From NCBI GenBank assembly GCA_015060765.1, contig SUXW01000009.1, forward strand, positions 61,641-125,640: a DNA stretch of 64,000 nt, written 5' to 3'. Below the pieces are notes generated by a model. It was not told where the DNA came from. It saw nothing but the letters and a program-made list of their open reading frames with translations, and searched no databases. The position numbers were made by a program, and so were the translations under genes. Positions 1 through 7,987 of this stretch are shown piece after piece; position 1 is the first letter of the stretch; each line of letters begins with the position of its first letter. Source of the stretch: Bacteroides sp. (GTDB lineage Bacteria > Bacteroidota > Bacteroidia > Bacteroidales > Bacteroidaceae).

Positions 1-145
1 TGTATTCTTTTTCATCATTCCAACTTATAAATTGCGTACAAATATACTTATTATTTCATCGGCATACCCTATCTAAAGGATTTTTTATTATCCTATTCAT
101 CCGACAATCACTATTTTTAGGTATTTTCTTTTGCCTGGAATTTAC

Positions 146-153
146 TAACTTTG
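146..153 (+). promoter_or_regulatory. Promoter -7 element for the hemerythrin-LuxR gene
   Basis: TAACTTTG matches the Bacteroides -7 consensus TAnnTTTG. No good TTTG lies 19-21 nt upstream, so the -33 half is weak. Transcription would start near 157, about 20 nt before the ATG. Bases 1-145 hold nothing else I can name. Confidence 0.5.
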
Positions 154-176
154 CTGCAAATTCCAAGTTTAGGACA

Positions 177-1148
177 ATGAACGAACATACAGTATACAAT
201 GCCGAGGACAAAATGAGTGACCTCATAAACGACAACAGTCTTCTACTGATGGCTATGAGTCGATTTGGTATCTCATTGGGATTCGGTGAAAAATCCGTAA
301 AAGAGATATGCGACCTACAAGAAGTGGATTGCGATACATTTCTGGCCATTGCCAATTTCATCAGCAAGAAAAGAACGGATTCTTCCAACATTTCCCTTGC
401 CTCACTGATTCATTACCTGAAAAGAGCACACAATTATTTTCTTGAATTCAATTTACCAACCATCCGCCGTAAATTGATTGAAGCCATAGACTGTTCGAGT
501 ACCGACGATGTAGCTTACTTGCTTTTGAAGTACTACGATGAATATGTAATGGAAGTGCGTCGGCACATGGAATACGAAAACGATACGGTTTTTGAATATG
601 TGGAAGGATTATTACAGGGAAAGCTCCATCCCGACTATACCATCGCCAATTTTGCAGAAAAGCATAACCACATTGGTCCCAAGTTGAAAGAATTGAAAGA
701 TATCATTATCAGATATTACCCTGAAAAGGAAAACGATTTGCTCAATTCTGTATTGTTCGACATCATCAATTGCGAACAAGATTTGACTACCCATTGTATG
801 GTGGAAGATCAATTGTTTATACCTACCGTCAGCCAATTGGAAGAAGATCTGAAAGCAAAAGCCGAACTCGAAATTGAAAACAAATCACCGAAAACAAGTG
901 ATCAGGAAAAGGCTGAAACATTAAGCCAAAGAGAAAAGGAAATCATAACTTGTGTAGCCAAAGGCATGACCAATAAAGAAATAGCCGACTCCCTCTTTCT
1001 CTCTATCCATACCGTTACGACTCACCGGCGCAATATAACCAACAAACTTCAGATTCATACGCCAGCGGGACTCACCATCTACGCCATTGTCAATAATCTG
1101 ATAAAGATCCAAGATATAAAGGATACGATTCAAAAAACAGACTTTTAA
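177..1148 (+). CDS. Hemerythrin (RIC/ScdA-like) di-iron domain fused to a LuxR-type DNA-binding domain
   Basis: A 323-residue fusion. Residues about 25-62 resemble the ScdA N-terminal domain (FGISLGFGEKSVKEIC). Residues about 80-225 form a hemerythrin-like helical bundle with the expected metal ligands: H85, H130xxxE134, H163 or H165, and H206xxxE210. Residues about 247-310 are a LuxR/NarL helix-turn-helix (LSQREKEIITCVAKGMTNKEIA, then LSIHTVTTHRRNI). RIC proteins sense or repair NO and oxidative damage to iron centres, so the inferred role is a transcription factor reading NO, O2 or peroxide through a di-iron site. There is no phosphoreceiver domain. ATG at 177 has AGGA just upstream; ATG at 213, preceded by GAGGAC, is an alternative start. 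The next gene begins directly after its stop codon. Domain calls are firm; the signal is inferred. Confidence 0.85.
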   Translation: MNEHTVYNAEDKMSDLINDNSLLLMAMSRFGISLGFGEKSVKEICDLQEVDCDTFLAIANFISKKRTDSSNISLASLIHYLKRAHNYFLEFNLPTIRRKLIEAIDCSSTDDVAYLLLKYYDEYVMEVRRHMEYENDTVFEYVEGLLQGKLHPDYTIANFAEKHNHIGPKLKELKDIIIRYYPEKENDLLNSVLFDIINCEQDLTTHCMVEDQLFIPTVSQLEEDLKAKAELEIENKSPKTSDQEKAETLSQREKEIITCVAKGMTNKEIADSLFLSIHTVTTHRRNITNKLQIHTPAGLTIYAIVNNLIKIQDIKDTIQKTDF

Positions 1149-1754
1149 ATGAAAAAGATTATCCATATTCTATTTACAACTATACTATTTTGCCTCGTTT
1201 CGTGTCAAAAGGAAACAGACAAAATGCAAGCATATGCAGAGAATTTCTTCAAACAATATCCTGAAGCCACACTGCAAGACATTTATAAAGGAAGTTTTCA
1301 GGATGTATTCGGACCGGCACATATGCTGACCGACCATGACGCGGTGAAACGATATATTATCCGTGAACTGGAAGGTGCCGATGTCCTGGAAGGCGCATAC
1401 TACGAGCCTTGCGGTTGGAAAGGTAGATTCTATCGGGTAAATCTAAAAGCTATCAAAGACCAAAAGATTACAGCCGATGAACTGACCGATGCTTTCATGG
1501 CAAGCGCCAATGGTATCGATACGATGCTTACACAAACATTCATCACAGAATGGCTACAGTTTCAACAAATCGTACGTAAAACAATACCGAGTTTGCAAAA
1601 CTTTACCGAGGATTCCACTCTATTGGCCAAACTACTGGAAGAAGGTAATTATGTGGTACATCACAGTCACGCATTCAACGAACATTACCACCCTCATTAC
1701 CGCATTATCCGCAAAGACATTTTTGAAGAAAAGATTTTACCGAAACTAAAATAA
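1149..1754 (+). CDS. Small lipoprotein of unknown function, co-transcribed with the hemerythrin-LuxR regulator
   Basis: A 201-residue protein with a lipoprotein signal peptide; the lipobox ends LVSC with the cysteine at about residue 19. The mature part is charged and helical (MQAYAENFFKQYPEATLQDIY) and ends in a His-rich stretch, HHSHAFNEHYHPHYR, that could bind metal. I do not recognise a named family and assign no function. The ATG follows the stop codon of the regulator with no gap, so the two are very likely translated from one mRNA. This suggests a shared stress or metal theme, but that is inference from position only. Confidence 0.75.
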   Translation: MKKIIHILFTTILFCLVSCQKETDKMQAYAENFFKQYPEATLQDIYKGSFQDVFGPAHMLTDHDAVKRYIIRELEGADVLEGAYYEPCGWKGRFYRVNLKAIKDQKITADELTDAFMASANGIDTMLTQTFITEWLQFQQIVRKTIPSLQNFTEDSTLLAKLLEEGNYVVHHSHAFNEHYHPHYRIIRKDIFEEKILPKLK

Positions 1755-1768
1755 GTTCATCCTTTTCA

Positions 1769-2269
1769 TTAACACATAATCTTCTCATATCCCCAACGGT
1801 CGCCCCGTGGATAGTGGACGATACCACAATAGATAAAGCCGCACTTATCCAAAACTTTGTGCATATAGAAATTGTCGTAGTTGGTATCTACCTTGAAACT
1901 ATGTATGTTTTTCGATAGAGCCAATGCTATGATTTCCTGAAAGAAACGTACGGCTACACCTTGCCGTTTCACTTCGTCGGCTACAGCCAAACGATGCAAG
2001 ACAACGTAAGGTTGTTCACTTAACCAGTTTCCATCAATATGGTCGTATGCAGGTTCCCCATCAAAAACAATGGCACCGTAAGCAATCACCTCTCCTCCAT
2101 TCTCCAACACATAGGCATATCCTTTGTCAATATCTGCCTGCAGATGCATCGGCAACGGGTAGCTTTCATCCCATTGCTGCTTGTTCTCCCGATACATCTG
2201 CGCCTTCGCTTGAAGGATAATATCCCACATACGGGGTAAATCGGTTGTTGTAGCTAGTCTTAATATCAT
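1769..2269 (-). CDS. GNAT family N-acetyltransferase
   Basis: A 166-residue GNAT acetyltransferase. It begins MILRLATTTDLPRMWDII, a typical GNAT beta1-alpha1. The acetyl-CoA binding part is VVLHRLAVADEVKRQGVAVRF, and it ends with a KCGFIYCGIVHYPRGDRWGYE segment. The substrate cannot be read from sequence. I start at the ATG at 2269 rather than the TTG at 2287, because a -7 promoter box (TACATTTG, minus strand 2292-2285) covers the TTG. That leaves a short leader of roughly 12 nt. It converges with the upstream lipoprotein gene, with 14 bases between their stops. Confidence 0.85.
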   Translation of the reverse strand: MILRLATTTDLPRMWDIILQAKAQMYRENKQQWDESYPLPMHLQADIDKGYAYVLENGGEVIAYGAIVFDGEPAYDHIDGNWLSEQPYVVLHRLAVADEVKRQGVAVRFFQEIIALALSKNIHSFKVDTNYDNFYMHKVLDKCGFIYCGIVHYPRGDRWGYEKIMC

Positions 2270-2284
2270 AGTTGGAAGTTTTGA

Positions 2285-2292
2285 CAAATGTA
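2285..2292 (-). promoter_or_regulatory. Promoter -7 element for the GNAT gene
   Basis: The minus strand reads TACATTTG, a perfect TAnnTTTG. A TTG lies about 18 nt upstream. It decides the GNAT start codon at 2269. Confidence 0.55.
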
Positions 2293-2342
2293 TAAAGTAT
2301 TTCCATCAAACAAGAAAAAAAAGCATTTTTTATCAAAAACTC

Positions 2343-2372
2343 TTGCCATTCCAAATTCTTTCTCTACCTTTG
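2343..2372 (+). promoter_or_regulatory. Promoter of the btu operon
   Basis: TTG at 2343-2345, a 19-nt spacer, and TACCTTTG at 2365-2372. This fits the Bacteroides sigma factor consensus and places transcription start near 2376, just before the cobalamin riboswitch. Confidence 0.7.
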
Positions 2373-2375
2373 CAA

Positions 2376-2562
2376 TGTTTTGTTTCCGCAACCTCCCCTT
2401 GCGAGGAAACGGATGAAAAGGGAATCAGGTGAAAGTCCTGAACAGTCCCGCTGCTGTAAGCCTCATCCTTTAAGGATAGCGTTTACTTACATCTCCAGCC
2501 ACTGCCTATTTAGTTAAGGTGGGAAGGCAAAGTAAACAGAGGTAAGTCAGAAGACCTGCAAA
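2376..2562 (+). promoter_or_regulatory. Cobalamin (AdoCbl) riboswitch
   Basis: This leader carries the conserved core of the cobalamin riboswitch: GGGAATCAGGTGAAAGTCC, then ACAGTCCCGCTGCTGTAA at about 2443-2460, and the B12 box GGTAAGTCAGAAGACCTGC at about 2541-2559. A long peripheral arm fills 2461-2540. A small hairpin, CACG-CTT-CGTG, at 2571-2581 and a GCTTTCGAGGAAAGAGC stretch follow before the btuB start and may be the expression platform. High B12 would repress the downstream uptake operon. The core motif is seen directly; repression is established behaviour of the class. It explains most of the gene-free stretch from 2270 to 2638. Confidence 0.95.
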
Positions 2563-2638
2563 ACAAAAGTCACGCTTCGTGCTTTCGAGGAAAGAGCAAG
2601 AAGAACGCGCAAATGTGAATACTTTAATTTTTTGGTTT

Positions 2639-4660
2639 ATGAAGAAACTGAACCCAGCCAATCGTGTATGGGTATGTTGGCTCCTTATGGTCGCACTGTT
2701 TCCTATTTCGGGCTATGCCCAAGAACAGAAAGACTCCATTGCGGACAAAGTGCATCAACTCGACGCCGTTACCGTAACAGCCCGACGTATGCCTGCCAAA
2801 ATCACCTCGACCACTTCCGTGCAAGTGTTCAGGAAAGAGGATTTGAAGAACCTTGGTTTACAAAACATAGGCGATGCTGTCAAACGTTTTGCAGGAACCA
2901 ATGTACGCGATTATGGAGGTATCGGTGGATTGAAGACTGTCTCGGTACGTAATCTGGGAGCGGCGCATACTGCCGTAAGCTATGATGGAGTAGCCATCAG
3001 TAATACACAAGCCGGGCAAATTGATATAGGCCGTTTTTCGTTGGACAATGTCTCGTCCCTCTCTTTAGCCATCGGTCAAGATGAGAACCTTTTGCAATCG
3101 GCACGGCTTTATGCTTCGGCCGGCGTGCTGAACATCGAAACCGAAAAGCCCCGTTTGGAAGATGGAAGAAATACCTTTACCCAGATACAGATGCGTGGCG
3201 GTTCTTTCGGCTATCTCACTCCTGCCCTCCGACACTGGCAGAAGCTGGGCGAACGAACTTACTTGACGATAGACGCCAACTACCTGCATGCCGAAGGTGA
3301 CTATCCGTTTACCATCAAGGAAGGAAACTACATCAGCAATGAAAAGCGCATCAATTCGGACATCGAATCTTATCAAGGCGAAATGAACCTCTTTCATACA
3401 TTCAAGGATGAAAGCGAACTGAGCGCCAAAGCTTATTACTACCATTCCAAGCGCGGATTGCCCGGTGCGGTCATCCTATACAATCCTGAATCGGATGAAC
3501 GCCTTTGGGATGAGAACTTCTTTGCACAAGCCCGATACAAGAAGGCGTTCAATCCGAAGTGGACATTTCAGGCACAAGGCAAATACAACTATTCATGGAA
3601 CAAATACGAAGATACAGGTGTAGAGTATACAGGCGGCAAACAAACGGACACCAACCGTCAATATGAGTATTACCTTTCCGCATCCGTACTGTACAAGCCA
3701 CTACCAAGTTTGAGTGTATCCGTTTCGCAGGATGGTGCCATCAACCACTTGCATACGAACGGCCTCCATTCGCCGGAGCCCACCCGATACACTTCCTTGA
3801 CCGCCCTGAACGCCCGCTATCAAGGCAAACGTTTGAAAGTGTCCGGTACGTTGGTAGCGACATATATCACAGAAGAAGTCAAGGCAGGAAACACCCCCGA
3901 CGACCGCAAGCGCCTATCGCCCACTCTGTCGGCCTCCTGGCAGCCCTGGAAAGAGGAACAGTTCTTCGTTCGCGCCTTGTACAAGAACACCTTCCGTGTG
4001 CCGACCTTCAGCGACCTCTATTACCTCCGCGTGGGGAACACGAACCTGAGACCGGAAAAGGCGACGGAATACACCATCGGCTTGACTTGGAGCGGTACAC
4101 CCTTCAGCTTCACCGATTTCGTATCAATCACCGTGGACGGATACTACAACGAGGTGAAAGATAAGATTATCGCTTTCCCCAGCACTTATGTATGGAAGAT
4201 GCAGAACTATGGAAAGGTACACATCACCGGGATTGATGTGACACTGGCCACCGCCATTCCGTTCGGTCGGGAAGTCAATCTGAACCTGTCAGGCAATTAC
4301 TCCTGGCAGAAGGCACTCGATGTAACCAACAAAGAGGCCAAGAACTACAAACACCAGCTTCCGTACACCCCCGAACATAACGGCAATGTATCGGCCACGT
4401 TCGAAACGCCCTGGGTGAACATCGGGTATACGATGAGCATGGTGGGCAAACGCTATTACATGGCACAAAACATCAAAGCCAATGAAATAGAAGGATACAA
4501 CGAGCATACGGCCACCCTCTGGAGGGAGTTCAAATGGAAGAAATGCGGATTGCGTCTGCAAGCCGAAGTCATCAACCTGACGGATGCACAATACGATGTC
4601 ATCAAGTATTATCCCATGCCGGGACGCTCGTGGAGACTGACAGGAACATTTAATTTTTAA
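2639..4660 (+). CDS. btuB: TonB-dependent outer-membrane vitamin B12 receptor
   Basis: A 673-residue TonB-dependent receptor, started at the ATG at 2639, which begins a clean signal peptide (MKKLNPANRVWVCWLL, cleavage after SGYAQ). A GTG at 2579 would place 20 extra residues, overlapping riboswitch sequence, before it. A TonB-box-like segment, HQLDAVTVTA, precedes a plug domain (DLKNLGLQNIGDAVKRFAG; VSYDGVAISNTQAGQIDIG). The barrel ends in the aromatic C-terminus GTFNF. The cobalamin riboswitch upstream and the BtuG and BtuFCD genes downstream identify the substrate as cobalamin. It lacks the CarboxypepD_reg-like N-terminal domain of SusC proteins. btuG starts 12 nt after the stop. Confidence 0.93.
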   Translation: MKKLNPANRVWVCWLLMVALFPISGYAQEQKDSIADKVHQLDAVTVTARRMPAKITSTTSVQVFRKEDLKNLGLQNIGDAVKRFAGTNVRDYGGIGGLKTVSVRNLGAAHTAVSYDGVAISNTQAGQIDIGRFSLDNVSSLSLAIGQDENLLQSARLYASAGVLNIETEKPRLEDGRNTFTQIQMRGGSFGYLTPALRHWQKLGERTYLTIDANYLHAEGDYPFTIKEGNYISNEKRINSDIESYQGEMNLFHTFKDESELSAKAYYYHSKRGLPGAVILYNPESDERLWDENFFAQARYKKAFNPKWTFQAQGKYNYSWNKYEDTGVEYTGGKQTDTNRQYEYYLSASVLYKPLPSLSVSVSQDGAINHLHTNGLHSPEPTRYTSLTALNARYQGKRLKVSGTLVATYITEEVKAGNTPDDRKRLSPTLSASWQPWKEEQFFVRALYKNTFRVPTFSDLYYLRVGNTNLRPEKATEYTIGLTWSGTPFSFTDFVSITVDGYYNEVKDKIIAFPSTYVWKMQNYGKVHITGIDVTLATAIPFGREVNLNLSGNYSWQKALDVTNKEAKNYKHQLPYTPEHNGNVSATFETPWVNIGYTMSMVGKRYYMAQNIKANEIEGYNEHTATLWREFKWKKCGLRLQAEVINLTDAQYDVIKYYPMPGRSWRLTGTFNF

Positions 4661-4672
4661 AACCATAAAGAA

Positions 4673-5770
4673 ATGAAAACAAGAAGTATTTTAATGACAA
4701 CACTCTGCTCGCTGATGATTGGTATGAGCTTCACCGCCTGTAGCGATGATGATGACGAACCGGAACCGATTATCGACCCTGTAGATTATCCGGCTTACAT
4801 CCTGAATGAAGGAACATGGGGAGGGAATAATGCCAACATCTCCCGTTTCTTTCCTTCCTATAACACATCGACAGAGAGTGACTATTATAAGCAGGTAAAC
4901 GGAAAACCATTGGGTGACCTTGCCAACTCCATCATCGAAGAAGACGACAACATCTACGTCATTGTAGGTGGTTCCAAATACGTTGTCCGTCTGGACTTGA
5001 ATTGTGAAGAACAAGCCCGGTATGCTTTCCCGCAAGGTGAAGGCGAACCGCGTTGCATAGATGTGGAAGACAATTACATCTATATCACCCAGCACGGAGG
5101 ACAAGTGAGCAAGTTGGATGCACAAACACTGGAATTGGTTGCAACCTTCAAGGGTGGCGACAATCTGGAAGGTATCGTTGAGAAAGACGGCAAACTCTAT
5201 GTAGCCAATGCATGGAGGCTTGAAGGTTCGAACAACTATATCTACAACCAGGAAGTGCTTGTCATCGACGCCAAGACCATGACTAAGTCCGGCAGCATTC
5301 CAGTTGTAGAGAATCCGGTAAAAATATACGAAATCAATGACCGGATTTATGTCATTTCAGAAGGCAACTACACCACCATACCAGCAGCTCTTCAAGTCGT
5401 TGATACGAAAGCCGGCACTTCCGAAAGCATTCTCAATGATGTGGACAAGATTACCGAAGGACACAATGGATTGATTTATGGTATCTGCTCCACTTACGAT
5501 GAGAACTGGAATTCCGTCAATTCGTTCTTTACCTACAACCCGAAGAACGGAAATGTCAGCGAAGCTTCATTCTTACAGGATGCACCGAGTTCATTCAGTT
5601 CAACCGTCATCTATTTGTTGGAAGTGGGCGGTGAACAGGATTTCATTTACGTAGGAACCAGTGACTATGTGACCAACGGCACCATCTATAAGTTTGATGC
5701 AAGCGGCAAACTCATCCGCTCGTTCGACTCGGGTGGCATCAATCCCAAATCAATCGTGTTTGTGGATTGA
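4673..5770 (+). CDS. btuG: BtuG-like surface vitamin B12-binding lipoprotein (DUF5074 beta-propeller)
   Basis: A 365-residue lipoprotein with lipobox MSFTAC (C23), followed at once by SDDDDEPEP, the acidic signal that sends Bacteroidetes lipoproteins to the cell surface. The mature part is a run of beta-propeller repeats of the DUF5074 type (YILNEGTWGGNNANISRF at the start, then repeated IYV/LYVANA-type strands). In Bacteroides thetaiotaomicron such proteins (BtuG) bind B12 with very high affinity and sit as a lid on BtuB. Position directly after btuB under one riboswitch supports the same role here. Family assignment comes from sequence pattern and context; affinity is not known for this copy. 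Confidence 0.9.
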   Translation: MKTRSILMTTLCSLMIGMSFTACSDDDDEPEPIIDPVDYPAYILNEGTWGGNNANISRFFPSYNTSTESDYYKQVNGKPLGDLANSIIEEDDNIYVIVGGSKYVVRLDLNCEEQARYAFPQGEGEPRCIDVEDNYIYITQHGGQVSKLDAQTLELVATFKGGDNLEGIVEKDGKLYVANAWRLEGSNNYIYNQEVLVIDAKTMTKSGSIPVVENPVKIYEINDRIYVISEGNYTTIPAALQVVDTKAGTSESILNDVDKITEGHNGLIYGICSTYDENWNSVNSFFTYNPKNGNVSEASFLQDAPSSFSSTVIYLLEVGGEQDFIYVGTSDYVTNGTIYKFDASGKLIRSFDSGGINPKSIVFVD

Positions 5771-5778
5771 CGGAAAAC

Positions 5779-5804
5779 GCAACCCGCAACCCGCAACCCG
5801 CAAC
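5779..5804 (+). repeat. Heptanucleotide tandem repeat between btuG and btuF
   Basis: Three full GCAACCC units plus a partial fourth lie in the 52-nt gap between the btuG stop and the btuF start. No protein-coding role is seen. Confidence 0.8.
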
Positions 5805-5822
5805 TTTCATTGAAAATCGAAA

Positions 5823-6959
5823 ATGAAGAAAATCCTACTATCTGCCCATATAGTAACAATCGTCTTGCTCCTCACCGCCTGTGGCGGTGGGAGGAAGGCT
5901 TCTTCGGTTTCTCTACAAGGCGATACCATTCCTTTGAAATACGCCGAGAACCTCACCTTGGTGAAGGGAGAAGGTTACACGGAAGCCCGTCTACGCAATC
6001 CGTGGGACACCACCGCATTACTCCACACCTACATTCTCGTAGAGAAAGACAAGCCGTTGCCCAATCGTCTGCCCGAAGGGACACTGGTACGCACCCCGTT
6101 AAGCAATGCTTTGGTATACACCGCTGTTCATTGCAACCTCATTCAGGAATTGGGAGCCGTTGAAAGCATTGGCGGTATCTGTGAGCTGCAATACATCAAA
6201 GTGCCCGAAATCATCGAAGGTTGTCGGAACGGAAGCATTGTCAATGCCGGCGAAGGAACCAATCCCAACATGGAGAAAATCATCGACTTGCATCCCGATG
6301 CCTTGTTATTGTCCCCTTATGAGAACAGCGGGGGACATGGACAAGTGGAGAAGTTGAAGATTCCCATCATCGAATGTGCCGACTATATGGAGACCTCTGC
6401 TTTAGGCAGTGCTGAATGGATACGTTTTTATGGTTTCCTTTTCCATCAGCAAGCCAAAGCGGACAGCATCTTCGCTGAAGTCGAAAAGAATTACAATGAT
6501 TTGAAAGCCTTGGCTGCATCACAACCCATCAAGCCCAAGGTGATGTGTGAGTTGAAAAGCGGATCGGCCTGGTATGTTCCGGGAGGAAGAAGCACTACCG
6601 GTAAACTATATCAAGAAGCCGGAGGGGAATATCCGTTCGGACATTACCCCAACAGTGGTGCCGTTCCTTTGAGTTTTGAAACGGTATTTGACAAGGCACA
6701 AGATGCCGATGTATGGTTGATGAAGTACAACCAACCCACCGACAAGACATTAAGCAGCATTCAGGAGGACTATTCTCCTTACACTCAATTCAAGGCTTTC
6801 CAAAACAAGAATGTGTATGGATGCAATACGGCATACCGTTCGTATTACGAAGATTTTCCATTTCATCCCGACTTGGTTTTGAAGGATTTGATAAAAATCT
6901 TTCATCCATCGTTGTTTCCGGACTATGAATTGAAATATTTTAGTAAATTAGCGGAGTGA
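5823..6959 (+). CDS. btuF: Cobalamin ABC transporter substrate-binding lipoprotein
   Basis: A 378-residue periplasmic-binding lipoprotein with lipobox LLLTAC (C20). The body is a cluster-A-2 (BtuF/FhuD/FepB) binding protein. It has an opening beta-sheet with TLVRTPLSNALVYTAVHCNLIQELGAVESIGGIC, NPNMEKIIDLHPDALLLSPYE in the first lobe, a long inter-lobe helix (SIFAEVEKNYNDLKALA), and a C-terminal lobe ending in DLIKIFHPSLFPD. It would hand B12 arriving through BtuB to BtuCD. Its TGA overlaps the GTG start of btuC (GTGA at 6956-6959), implying translational coupling. Confidence 0.9.
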   Translation: MKKILLSAHIVTIVLLLTACGGGRKASSVSLQGDTIPLKYAENLTLVKGEGYTEARLRNPWDTTALLHTYILVEKDKPLPNRLPEGTLVRTPLSNALVYTAVHCNLIQELGAVESIGGICELQYIKVPEIIEGCRNGSIVNAGEGTNPNMEKIIDLHPDALLLSPYENSGGHGQVEKLKIPIIECADYMETSALGSAEWIRFYGFLFHQQAKADSIFAEVEKNYNDLKALAASQPIKPKVMCELKSGSAWYVPGGRSTTGKLYQEAGGEYPFGHYPNSGAVPLSFETVFDKAQDADVWLMKYNQPTDKTLSSIQEDYSPYTQFKAFQNKNVYGCNTAYRSYYEDFPFHPDLVLKDLIKIFHPSLFPDYELKYFSKLAE

Positions 6960-7987
6960 AAAACAAAGGAACTATATACAGTCTTGCATTATCGGTTCTT
7001 ATCCTTGTCCTGATAGCGGCCAATCTCTTCTTCGGTTCGGTAGACATTCCCGCTGAAGCGGTGATTCGTTCCTTGTTGGGTCAAGAAGTGGAAAAAGCCA
7101 GTTGGAGTTTCATTGTATGGGAAGCCCGTATCCCTCAAGCCATCACTGCCCTACTATGTGGAGCTGCCTTAGCCGGTTCGGGATTGATGTTGCAAACTGC
7201 TTTCAACAACCCCTTGGCAGGACCATCCATTCTCGGCATTAACTCGGGAGCCAGCTTGGGAGTAGCTTTGGTCATGCTTGCCTTTGGAGGAACCCTTGCA
7301 ACGGCAGGCGTTACCCTTTCGGGATTCTTTTCCATCGTTATCGGAGCTTTTGTCGGTTCCATGGTGGTGATGGGACTGATTCTATTCTTCTCTACACTTA
7401 TCAAAAGTAACATCATGCTCCTTATTACTGGGATTATGATAGGCTATATCACTTCCTCTGCCATCTCCTTGTTGAACTTCTTTGCCACGGCCGAAGGGGT
7501 ACATTCTTACATGATTTGGGGAATGGGTAACTTCAGCGGAGTATCCTTGGAACAACTTCCTTACTTTGCAGCCTTTACACTCTCTGGATTAGTGCTTGCC
7601 ATTCTTCTGATAAAGCCGCTCAATGCCATGTTGTTAGGTACTCGTTATGCCGAGAACTTAGGCGTAAACATCAAGCGTACCCGCAACTTGCTCTTGATAT
7701 CCACCGGTATTCTTACGGCGGTTACTACAGCTTTCTGCGGACCGGTATCCTTCATCGGACTGGCCGTTCCTCACATCGCACGATTGATGTTGGGTACATC
7801 CAACCACAATTCCTTGTTACCCGTTACTTTATTGACCGGTAGTGTGGTAGCCTTGTTATGTAACTTGATATGCATTCTTCCGGGCGAATCGGGTATTATT
7901 CCGCTCAATGCCGTTACTCCGGTATTAGGAGCACCTGTGATTATTTACGTGATTATTAACCAACGTCGCATCCAATACTTCAACTGA
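6956..7987 (+). CDS. btuC: Cobalamin ABC transporter permease (FecCD family)
   Basis: A 343-residue, very hydrophobic FecCD-type permease with about ten membrane segments. Family signatures are REARIPQAITALLCGAALAGSGLMLQ-like near the N-terminus (residues about 55-80), NPLAGPSILGINSGASLGV at about 83-101, and FCGPVSFIGLAVPHIARLM in the second half. The start is GTG, overlapping the btuF stop by four bases. The stop overlaps the btuD ATG by one base (TGATG). It forms the membrane channel with BtuD. Confidence 0.93.
   Translation: MKNKGTIYSLALSVLILVLIAANLFFGSVDIPAEAVIRSLLGQEVEKASWSFIVWEARIPQAITALLCGAALAGSGLMLQTAFNNPLAGPSILGINSGASLGVALVMLAFGGTLATAGVTLSGFFSIVIGAFVGSMVVMGLILFFSTLIKSNIMLLITGIMIGYITSSAISLLNFFATAEGVHSYMIWGMGNFSGVSLEQLPYFAAFTLSGLVLAILLIKPLNAMLLGTRYAENLGVNIKRTRNLLLISTGILTAVTTAFCGPVSFIGLAVPHIARLMLGTSNHNSLLPVTLLTGSVVALLCNLICILPGESGIIPLNAVTPVLGAPVIIYVIINQRRIQYFN

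Noticed and set aside
2579..2638. GTG start for btuB upstream of 2639
   Set aside because: It adds a charged 20-residue stretch before the signal peptide and overlaps sequence just after the riboswitch.
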